From the NCBI RefSeq assembly GCF_003479605.1, contig NZ_QUHR01000019.1, positions 1 through 11,134 on the forward strand: a DNA stretch of 11,134 nt, given 5' to 3'. Below the pieces are notes generated by a model. It had not been told where the DNA came from. It did not search any database and saw nothing but the letters and a program-made list of their open reading frames with translations. Source of the DNA: Roseburia sp. AF12-17LB (GTDB lineage: Bacteria > Bacillota > Clostridia > Lachnospirales > Lachnospiraceae). Below, piece by piece: positions 1 to 5,797 of this stretch; positions within the stretch are counted from its first letter, which is position 1; each line of letters opens with the position of its first letter. The translations under genes and the position numbers were made by a program.

Positions 1-336
1 ACAGGATATGAATCACCATCAAAAACGATGGATAATCTCCTATTATCCACCAAATAATAACTCTACATAAAGATTTCTCTCTATATCAATAAGTTGATAT
101 TTATGTATAATTTTTTTGAACAACCTTTTTTGATATGCAAATAAAAGCTTTCCTTATTCTAGGCCTATAGATTTCCTTACCTGCATACACTAACTAGTCT
201 TAAATGGGGATTACTATTGGAGAATTCCAACATATCTGAATTATGTGATATTTGTACTAGCTATCACTTATAACTCATACTCCCATTCATCAAATTACTT
301 TTTCTGTTAATAGATTACTCTCTTTGTCATTTCTTG
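1..336. other. AT-rich intergenic region, no convincing gene
   Basis: No supported coding region. It holds two things. At 29-49 there is a perfect 8-bp hairpin (TGGATAAT, 5-nt loop, ATTATCCA); read on the minus strand it is followed after three bases by five Ts, so it could be a weak minus-strand terminator. A competing small hairpin (CCATC at 16-20 with GATGG at 27-31) overlaps it. At 219-309 there is a diverged copy of the leader found upstream of the 3791 operon. No clear terminator is visible directly after the stop of the 466-residue gene at 337. Confidence 0.5.
219..309 (-). repeat. Leader repeat, copy 1 (diverged)
   Basis: This stretch matches 3883-4008. The block at 219-240 agrees with 3883-3904 at 20 of 22 bases, ACTCCCATT at 279-287 matches 3950-3958, and the TTACTTTTTCTGTTA block at 295-309 matches 3993-4008 with small changes. 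The blocks are in the same order and at similar spacing, and both copies have the same orientation. The small reading frames seen in copy 2 are degraded here: the second becomes MLEFSNSNP and has no ribosome binding site. I infer a decayed copy of the same operon leader, or the leader of a unit lying beyond the left edge. Confidence 0.6.
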
Positions 337-1737
337 TCAATTATTTTGTTGGAAATCTTTTTCAAAGGACTGCATTTCCCGGAACATTTCCTTGTCTACA
401 TAGCAGCCGGCTTTCTCATGCTCCGTCAGATTGATGGCACAGTCAAACTGGTCGATGATTCCTTCTATCGACTGTACCATTCCTTTCCAGCCATCTCCCA
501 TAGCATCCTGCAGCCGCTTCCAGTCCGTATACATTCTGACCGCTGCATTATTATGCTTTCCTTCTATGGTCGGAAGTGAAATCTGCATATCCTTTTTCAG
601 TACCGTTTTGCCATTTTCATCCGGCTCCGGAAAATCTGCTGACGTTTTAGTTGGAATAATAAATCTGGCTTTTGTCATTTCTATGGACAGAAATCTAAAA
701 TATAATTTGTAAATAAGTTTCTGCTCGTCTGTTACCGGCTGCCCAAGCTGAGCAATCAGAAGCATCCATCTTACCAGGTCAGGATTAGTAACCGGAACGC
801 TAATTTCCGGTATATTGCTGTAGTCCGGCTCCGGAACAAATTCCGGCGCTGCTATTGCCGTATTTTCATTTACCACTTTGACTCCACAGGCACCATTCAT
901 ATAAAAACAGTATCCAAGGAAATTGTAAATTGCCTTATGGGAATCATCGTTTTTAATCTCTCTGATTTCATACCGTTCTTCCGGAAATCTGACTTTAAAT
1001 ATATCCTTATATGCCTTAGTCAGAATCCAGATGTCAGGTGGTGTACACATATATGTGCCATCCTGTCGGTCTACCGTCTGGGAAAAAAGTGCCGGCTCAC
1101 CTGTGATTTTACTGTATACGCAATAAATAGCAGATGCTTCCAATACCTTTTGAACAAGGGATTTTGCAATTACACCAATCCGCTTTCGGACTTCTTCTTT
1201 CTCAGCATCATCCTTTGCCGGAATTACTTTCGTTTTATACCACGCATACAAACGCCAGATTTCTGAGCAATCTGTAATGCTTAATTCATCAAGTTCTTTC
1301 TGTGAAAGTACCAGTTGTTTTGACGATACATAAGTATCTCCCAAACCGGAAATATAGGCATCATGTACTTCTGCAACTGTTGTGGTTCTTGAATATACCA
1401 TTGTTCCGCATTTTATCGGATACGTTCCTGCCTGCTCCAGTTTCAATCCTACCCGGCAGTTTTCTGCTTCACGCACAGCTTTTCCCTGACCAACTTCTAT
1501 TCCGAGCACTACTGTCACCAGTATTTCTCCATCATCATCCGAAAAATTACTCATGTAGACAGCATCACCCACCTGTATTTTTCCCTTCAGTTCACCTACA
1601 ACCACGATATCATCTGTATTTCTAAGGCGGAACTTATCCTGTACTTTTAATACACACTTTCTTGCTGCTTCTTTGGAACTATTTTCCACTGCATTATCTT
1701 TATTCTTAAAAAGATGTAACTTTTCCCTGATTCCCAT
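337..1737 (-). CDS. EF-Tu domain-2-like / SseB-like domain protein
   Basis: A soluble 466-residue protein of unknown role. Residues about 27-116 read like a translation-factor domain 2 beta barrel: VVVGELKGKIQVGDAVYM, then VVLGIEV, EAENCRVGLKLE and IKCGTMV, the usual GxIxxGDxV and VGLxL pattern. There is no GTPase domain. Residues about 345-453 resemble the SseB N-terminal domain (ARFIIPTK, then ISLPTIEG, then MYTDWKRL and CAINLTEHEKAG). The middle (about 200-290, with SKITGEPALFS and CTPPDIWIL) is conserved-looking but unassigned and may be a second diverged SseB-like unit. The start is supported by AAGGAG 9 bases upstream. It is the last gene of the six-gene minus-strand set, 24 bases after its neighbour, and is visibly less AT-rich than the genes before it. 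Domain calls are by eye. Confidence 0.75.
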   Translation of the reverse strand: MGIREKLHLFKNKDNAVENSSKEAARKCVLKVQDKFRLRNTDDIVVVGELKGKIQVGDAVYMSNFSDDDGEILVTVVLGIEVGQGKAVREAENCRVGLKLEQAGTYPIKCGTMVYSRTTTVAEVHDAYISGLGDTYVSSKQLVLSQKELDELSITDCSEIWRLYAWYKTKVIPAKDDAEKEEVRKRIGVIAKSLVQKVLEASAIYCVYSKITGEPALFSQTVDRQDGTYMCTPPDIWILTKAYKDIFKVRFPEERYEIREIKNDDSHKAIYNFLGYCFYMNGACGVKVVNENTAIAAPEFVPEPDYSNIPEISVPVTNPDLVRWMLLIAQLGQPVTDEQKLIYKLYFRFLSIEMTKARFIIPTKTSADFPEPDENGKTVLKKDMQISLPTIEGKHNNAAVRMYTDWKRLQDAMGDGWKGMVQSIEGIIDQFDCAINLTEHEKAGCYVDKEMFREMQSFEKDFQQNN

Positions 1738-1761
1738 TGCAACCGGCTCCTTTTCGTTGTT

Positions 1762-2274
1762 CTAATTGTTCTGCTGTCTATCTATGATATATTCCAGCAT
1801 TTTTCTCGCATTAGCTTTTTTCATTTGAAGTTCAAACAGTCTTTCCTTTTTTTCATTAAAAAACAGATATGCCACATTTCCCGGCATTGCACTAACCCCG
1901 GTGATTTGCCCGATTGGGATATTTTTTAGTTTTCTTTCTGCATAGTAAAATACTTCATTTTTCTTTATAAATACTGCCGAATATGTAAAATGCTGACACA
2001 AAAATGTTGCAAAACCAAGCTGAACCATACAGCAGCAAAAAAGAAACAGAAATAGTGACGCAACTTCTATTGAAAATAACAGAATCACCCATTCCAAAAC
2101 ACTAATTATATAAAACAGAATTCCAAATATCCATATTATTTTTTTATCCCCTACATAGATAAATGCTTCTGCTTTATTATTTTTCTGCTCTTTCTTACAT
2201 TCAAGCATAAACTTTAAATCAAAAATTCCTATCACAAATGCTAAAATTATTAATATAATTAAAAAATATTTCAT
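1762..2274 (-). CDS. Three-pass membrane protein with C-terminal PH-like region
   Basis: A 170-residue protein that I do not recognise by family name. Hydrophobic segments lie at about 3-22, 46-66 and 68-92. The C-terminal 75 residues are cytoplasmic-looking and strand-rich: VFIKKNEVFYYAERKLKNIP, then IGQITGVSAM, YLFFNEKKERLFELQ and a final helix. This is the pattern of bacterial PH (bPH) domains attached to membrane anchors, but that assignment is tentative. The start is well supported by GAGGTG 6 bases before the ATG. The gene lies 13 bases after the preceding small membrane-protein gene and 24 bases before the 466-residue gene, so co-transcription is likely. No enzyme motif is visible. Confidence 0.75.
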   Translation of the reverse strand: MKYFLIILIILAFVIGIFDLKFMLECKKEQKNNKAEAFIYVGDKKIIWIFGILFYIISVLEWVILLFSIEVASLFLFLFCCCMVQLGFATFLCQHFTYSAVFIKKNEVFYYAERKLKNIPIGQITGVSAMPGNVAYLFFNEKKERLFELQMKKANARKMLEYIIDRQQNN

Positions 2275-2287
2275 GCTATCACCTCGT

Positions 2288-2491
2288 CTAAAATAATCCT
2301 ATAAAATCCGCCAGTATTAAATATAATGCATACCATATTCCAAAAGCTAAAACTGAAAAACAACTAAAATACAGTAGAATTTTTTCTCTTTTCTCTTCTG
2401 CATTTTTTGCCATATCAAATATTCCAATTCCAGCAGCCCAAAACAGAACTCCCAAAAGAAACTTTAACCAATAAATACATATAAGAATCAA
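2288..2491 (-). CDS. Small two-pass membrane protein, TTG start
   Basis: A 67-residue hydrophobic protein with segments at about 4-25 and 38-62 joined by a charged loop (KNAEEKREK). No family was recognised. The only usable start in this frame is TTG at 2489-2491. A weak GGA-type ribosome binding site precedes it, so expression may depend on coupling to the upstream genes. The stop is 13 bases before the next gene's start. Two-pass topology and the setting among other small membrane proteins suggest a membrane partner or immunity-type role, but nothing in the sequence proves this. Confidence 0.55.
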   Translation of the reverse strand: MILICIYWLKFLLGVLFWAAGIGIFDMAKNAEEKREKILLYFSCFSVLAFGIWYALYLILADFIGLF

Positions 2492-2576
2492 TTATCTATC
2501 CAAATTTTTCTTCTGCCTGATGGTTTTTCTGAAAACCTAACTATAAACCACATCCAGACAGAAAACATAATACATT

Positions 2577-2804
2577 TTATGAATAAACGCATTCATTTTT
2601 CTCCCTTTTATCTGTTACTATTTGCCATATAGTTGATCCTAATGATGGTACCGAGCCCGAACAAAAACCTTTAACCATAGCTTTTGTAATGGAATCAGAG
2701 TAATATTTTCCGGATTCACTCCAAACTTTTCGAACTGAAGCCTCTAAAACATTTTCTCTGATTGAACATTCCTCGCATCTGCCTTGCACATCTCCCTTTA
2801 TCAT
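2577..2804 (-). CDS. Small Cys-containing protein, no RBS
   Basis: A 75-residue protein, not recognised. It starts MIKGDVQGRCEECSIREN and has four cysteines, including a CxxC (CEEC) near the N-terminus and a late Gly/Ser-rich part (GFCSGSVPSLGS). The ATG has no ribosome binding site. It is in the same frame as the upstream 162-residue gene and separated from that gene's TGA by one codon (TGA ATT ATG). It may be translated by re-initiation, may be the tail of a once longer protein cut by a stop mutation, or may not be a gene. An 85-base gap follows, with a small GGTTTT/AAAACC hairpin at 2522-2537. Confidence 0.4.
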   Translation of the reverse strand: MIKGDVQGRCEECSIRENVLEASVRKVWSESGKYYSDSITKAMVKGFCSGSVPSLGSTIWQIVTDKREKNECVYS

Positions 2805-2807
2805 AAT

Positions 2808-3296
2808 TCAAATAATATGTATTGACTTTGCTGCTGCTCTTTCATCTATTTCATTTTTAAAATTTAGATATAGCGACTTTGTAATATATATATTTCCTGT
2901 GTATTTTTCCATTATTTCATCAATTACATTTTTCTGGTAGATAAAGCCCACTTTTTGCTTAGATTTAAATATTTTATTCTCTATTTCAATGGAAGTCACT
3001 TTATCTGGATATAACCCCACCTCCATTGGATCTATTTTTTCAAAAAATAAAGTAAACCATGGACAAGGAATTATTTTTCCATTTTTCCACATATTAATTG
3101 GATTTGTTCCATGAAAATATATGTATGCATTCGATATCACAACAGATTCTATTTCCGTCAATTTTTTTCTATTCTTTTTAAATTTATGAAAAAATACTAT
3201 TTCATCATGTCGAATAATATATCCATCTTGAAAAAACTGAACAGAAAATGTCACTGCCAAAAACGCTTCTATTAAAAGCAAACCCACAAATAACAA
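2808..3296 (-). CDS. Membrane-anchored PH-like protein, probably frameshifted at its start
   Basis: A 162-residue reading frame opening with TTG and a hydrophobic anchor (LLFVGLLLIEAFLAVTF), followed by a cytoplasmic domain with alternating strands (DGYIIRHDEIVFFHKF, LTEIESVVISNAYI) that resembles a PH-like fold; this is tentative. The TTG has no good ribosome binding site. Just upstream a strong AGGAG (3322-3326) stands 5 bases before an ATG at 3314-3316 that gives MQKSN and then stops. That ATG is two bases out of phase with the long frame. I infer that the original N-terminus was MQKSN joined to TLLFVG, and that an indel within about 15 bases broke it. The C-terminus ends SIHII at a TGA, then one codon, then the next gene in the same frame. 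Confidence 0.55.
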   Translation of the reverse strand: MLFVGLLLIEAFLAVTFSVQFFQDGYIIRHDEIVFFHKFKKNRKKLTEIESVVISNAYIYFHGTNPINMWKNGKIIPCPWFTLFFEKIDPMEVGLYPDKVTSIEIENKIFKSKQKVGFIYQKNVIDEIMEKYTGNIYITKSLYLNFKNEIDERAAAKSIHII

Positions 3297-3347
3297 TGTT
3301 AGTTGCTCTTTTGCATTTGTTCTCCTAACCTCTCTGCATGCAATTTT

Positions 3348-3791
3348 TCAGTTTACCGGCTCTAAATATTCACAAATTTCCATTACTAAATAAGCAATGG
3401 ATGCAATCATAAAACAAATGGATAATATACAGTATTTGATTTTTTCTTTCATTTCTTCTTGTTTTTTCCACTCTGCAAAGCATTCCACTGTCGCAGCCAC
3501 ACATGCAAAAAAAATTTGAAAAGCTCCCCAAAAAAAGCATACAGTTGATGCTTTTGCATTAAGCAAATAGATAGAAAATAATGCCAAACCAATTAGCATT
3601 TCATAACTCACACAAACAACCCTGGAAAAAATTGTCGTTTGATTGTAAACTGCTACTGGAAATAGAAACAAATTCCTTATTTTCCCATTAATCACTATTC
3701 TCCTAAATCTCTCATCACAGTTTCTCACTCTACATGCTAAAATCATTCCAATTGTTGTAATTGTTAACATAATAATATATTTATTCGGCAT
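3348..3791 (-). CDS. Four-pass membrane protein of unknown function
   Basis: A 147-residue membrane protein, family not recognised. Hydrophobic segments lie at about 5-20, 57-77, 83-103 and 119-139, with a basic stretch between the first two (RVRNCDERFRRIVINGKIR) and a charged one between the last two (EWKKQEEMKEKIK). It is rich in Cys within the membrane spans. AAGGAAG lies about 12 bases before the ATG, a long but usable spacing. It is the first full-size gene of the minus-strand set, downstream of the leader with two very short reading frames. The next gene's frame begins about 50 bases after its stop. Confidence 0.7.
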   Translation of the reverse strand: MPNKYIIMLTITTIGMILACRVRNCDERFRRIVINGKIRNLFLFPVAVYNQTTIFSRVVCVSYEMLIGLALFSIYLLNAKASTVCFFWGAFQIFFACVAATVECFAEWKKQEEMKEKIKYCILSICFMIASIAYLVMEICEYLEPVN

Positions 3792-3864
3792 TACTTAATT
3801 TTTCTTCCTTGAATTTATACACCTTTATACGCTCTTTGAATATCGTCCAAATATTTTTTATAAA

Positions 3865-4009
3865 TTATTTGGGATACTTGCCGGAGAATTCCGACATATA
3901 TGAACTTCCTTATTCTATAAAAGATGTAAGTGTTATTTTCATAGCCCACACTCCCATTGTTTACTCAACAATCATTTAATAGCTTAAACATTTTACTTTT
4001 TTCTGTCAA
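3865..4009 (-). repeat. Leader repeat, copy 2, with two ten-residue reading frames
   Basis: This is the better-preserved copy of the leader also seen at 219-309. Read on the minus strand it starts with TTGACA (4004-4009). Two very short frames follow, each with a good ribosome binding site. At 3942-3910, MKITLTSFIE is preceded by GGGAG at 8 bases. At 3897-3865, MSEFSGKYPK is preceded by AAGGAAG at 7 bases. The operon's first long gene starts about 75 bases later. I cannot tell whether the peptides are made. They may be leader peptides, signalling peptides or leftovers of an older gene. Confidence 0.5.
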
Positions 4010-4106
4010 TTAACATTTTAGATAAAACACACTATTGTATTTATATTATTTTCACAAAAGCGAATTATATAACTTTTACATTTCATTATGTACTTCCGGG
4101 AATATA

Positions 4107-4115
4107 TGCTATAAT
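4107..4115 (+). promoter_or_regulatory. Extended -10 promoter for the CPBP gene
   Basis: TGC followed by a consensus TATAAT (4110-4115), the extended -10 form. The -35 position has no good match, which is usual for this promoter type. Transcription would start around 4121-4124, about 35 bases before the ATG. Confidence 0.6.
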
Positions 4116-4157
4116 GGACGCATATTTGATTCATTTACTAAGGAGAGGTATTTTACA

Positions 4158-5261
4158 ATGAAAGAAAAATTTAAAAATCTGTCAACACCCGTTGGAATTG
4201 TGCTGTCTATTGTAGCGGTTATTCTTTTTACCGGGTTATTGTTGGGACTTGGCTTTGTTTTAGGAAAAATTCCGGGATTAAATGAACAAAACGACTACCT
4301 GCTTCAGGCAATCGCAGAATTTATCATTCTGATTGTTTTCCTGATTATAACCTTTGTGATTGGTTATACCCGCATCTTTACGGAAAATGTTGCCGGCTGG
4401 CTCAGAAGTTTATATACCGGCGGTTTCTTTGTGGTTTACTGTCTGTTCAGCCTTATTGCACAGATTTATCTTTGCGGTATGTCAAAAGCGGGAAATGTAA
4501 GACCTGCTTTGGAAATTATTTTCTATGTAGTTGCTATTTTTCTGGTTGGACTGGTAGAAGAACTGGTCTTTCGAGGTGTCATTTTTAATCTGTTACTGAA
4601 CAGTTTTCCAAAAACAAGAAAAGGCATTACCGGTGCCATTGTTTTAGGCGGCGTCCTCTTTGGTCTGATGCATTTTGTAAATATCCTTTCCGGAGTGAAA
4701 TTTACAAGTGCACTGATTCAGGTTATCTCTGCTGCTCTGATGGGTATTTTATTCTGTACGATATATGCATCTACCCGCAATTTCTGGATGCTTGTCATTT
4801 TCCATGCCCTTGTTGATTTTGCCAGCCTGCTTTCCACCGGAATTTTCGATGCCGGAAATATTGTGTCCCAGATCAATACTTTCTCTGCAATTAATTCCCT
4901 GTCATTTATCATGCTGGCAATTCCAATGTTTGTTATGCTGCGCAAATCAAGACGTATCCGCTTAGAGATGCTCTACAACAACATTCCGATTTATGATGAT
5001 GAACACGAAGCTAAGATGCTTTCCATCGTATCTCTTGTTCTTGGCATCATCAGTCTGGTACTTTCCTGCATCGGCTATCTGATTGGGCTTGGTATTGTAG
5101 GCATTTTTGCAGCAATTCTTTCCAAGAAAGCCAAACCATATAATAACTCTATGGCTACTGCCGGAATGATTACTTCCATCATAGGAATTATCCTTTCTGC
5201 CATTGCTGTGGTTCTTCTCAGCGTGGTCTACTCCAGCGATATGATGGCACAGTTTATGTAA
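4158..5261 (+). CDS. CPBP family membrane protein (Abi/CAAX protease-like) with DUF4190-like C-terminus
   Basis: A 367-residue integral membrane protein. The start is at 4158, where AAGGAGAGG precedes the ATG and the promoter lies just upstream; an earlier in-frame start at 4035 would lie upstream of that promoter. All CPBP motifs are visible: EELVFRG (E134, E135, R139), FGLMH (H172) and HALVD (H216, D220). These define the glutamate-type intramembrane protease family that includes Rce1-like CAAX proteases and bacteriocin-immunity (Abi) proteins. After about residue 300 it continues into two more hydrophobic segments separated by a short loop (KMLSIVSLVLGIISLV, then AGMITSIIGIILSA), the pattern of a DUF4190 domain. 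Substrate unknown. It is monocistronic and ends at a strong terminator. Confidence 0.9.
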   Translation: MKEKFKNLSTPVGIVLSIVAVILFTGLLLGLGFVLGKIPGLNEQNDYLLQAIAEFIILIVFLIITFVIGYTRIFTENVAGWLRSLYTGGFFVVYCLFSLIAQIYLCGMSKAGNVRPALEIIFYVVAIFLVGLVEELVFRGVIFNLLLNSFPKTRKGITGAIVLGGVLFGLMHFVNILSGVKFTSALIQVISAALMGILFCTIYASTRNFWMLVIFHALVDFASLLSTGIFDAGNIVSQINTFSAINSLSFIMLAIPMFVMLRKSRRIRLEMLYNNIPIYDDEHEAKMLSIVSLVLGIISLVLSCIGYLIGLGIVGIFAAILSKKAKPYNNSMATAGMITSIIGIILSAIAVVLLSVVYSSDMMAQFM

Positions 5262-5273
5262 AAGTTCAACATG

Positions 5274-5299
5274 AAAAGCCCGGGTTGCTCCGGGCTTTT
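5274..5299. terminator. Strong bidirectional rho-independent terminator
   Basis: A perfect 10-bp stem: AAAAGCCCGG, loop GTTGCT, CCGGGCTTTT. The A-run on one side and T-run on the other make it work in both directions. It ends the CPBP transcript from the left and the feo operon transcript from the right. Confidence 0.93.
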
Positions 5300-5343
5300 C
5301 TTATACATTGTCTACATTGTTTAAATTTTTTCGGATACGAGGG

Positions 5344-5613
5344 CTATGCTTCTTCCTTGTCATCCAGATTTACTACGATTATATTTTTTCTTGTAACTGC
5401 GCCAATCTCTTCCAATGCATTGAGCATACGGTATACGGTTGCTGTTCCAATGCTTTTGTCTTTCTTGGACGCTCTGTAATAAATTTCCTTACAACTGGAG
5501 CAGTTATCTTCTAAGATAATATCCAAAAGAATACGACGCTGCTTTGTCATCCGGCATCCCCGGTCTTTCAGCATCTTGATTATCTTGTCTCTGGTCTGTG
5601 TCGTCTGCGTCAT
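5344..5613 (-). CDS. Fur-like protein reduced to the DNA-binding domain
   Basis: A predicted transcription regulator of 89 residues against about 140-150 for normal Fur. It holds the winged helix only: GCRMTKQRRILLDII, EIYYRA, then the recognition-helix signature IGTATVYRMLNALEEIGAVTR. It stops at VVNLDDKEEA, so the C-terminal dimerisation domain with the His-rich metal site and CxxC pairs is absent. Where E. coli Fur has the HHVSAEDLY segment, this one reads CSSCKEIY (C38, C41), and there is another Cys at 20. The start is the ATG at 5611-5613 with GGAGG 5 bases upstream; a TTG four codons earlier has no such support. It is the last gene of the feo operon, 18 bases after the Cys-rich mini-protein. 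It could bind DNA only as an unusual dimer or modulate another regulator; this is inference. Confidence 0.85.
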   Translation of the reverse strand: MTQTTQTRDKIIKMLKDRGCRMTKQRRILLDIILEDNCSSCKEIYYRASKKDKSIGTATVYRMLNALEEIGAVTRKNIIVVNLDDKEEA

Positions 5614-5631
5614 GCCTGCCTCCAATCTAGA

Positions 5632-5769
5632 TTAATGGCAATGTCCATCACAGTGCTTGCAGTTCACACCACACTGCAGTGATTTTCCTGCCTTTTTGTC
5701 TTTTACCATGCTTCGAATTATAAGTGCAACGACTGCTACAACTACAGTTCCAACAATAACTGTACCCAT
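5632..5769 (-). CDS. FeoB-associated Cys-rich membrane mini-protein
   Basis: A 45-residue protein of the FeoB-associated Cys-rich family. One N-terminal membrane helix (about residues 3-19, VIVGTVVVAVVALIIRS) is followed by a basic linker (KDKKAGK). The cytoplasmic-side tail carries four cysteines and two histidines in the form C33-x3-C37-x2-C40-x3-C44-H. The family is found next to feoB in Firmicutes and is thought to help iron transfer at the transporter, though the mechanism is not settled. AGGAGTG lies 6 bases before the ATG. The gene starts 28 bases after the feoB stop. Confidence 0.9.
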   Translation of the reverse strand: MGTVIVGTVVVAVVALIIRSMVKDKKAGKSLQCGVNCKHCDGHCH

Positions 5770-5797
5770 CGTAATCACTCCTTTCTGTTATGGCGGA

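Larger units (their letters stand above)
3792..4157. other. Divergent intergenic region with leader and two promoters
   Basis: No full-size gene. From left to right it carries candidate minus-strand promoter sequence just before the 3791 gene (TTGGAC at 3845-3850 and TATAAA at 3824-3829, only 15 bp apart, so weak). Next comes the leader repeat copy 2 (3865-4009). On the plus strand there is the extended -10 promoter of the CPBP gene at 4107-4115. An open frame reaches back to 4035 ahead of the CPBP gene, but it has no ribosome binding site and I do not count it as coding. Confidence 0.6.

Noticed and set aside
29..49. Hairpin TGGATAAT/ATTATCCA as a firm terminator
   Set aside because: The stem is AT-rich and the T-run is short and offset by three bases; no transcript that would end there is established.
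219..4009. Leader repeats as attachment sites of an integrated element
   Set aside because: The copies are diverged along about 100 bases, not short identical borders, and no integrase or tRNA end is present.
4035..4157. N-terminal extension of the CPBP frame by 41 codons
   Set aside because: It has no ribosome binding site and lies upstream of and across the extended -10 promoter, while the ATG at 4158 has a strong site.
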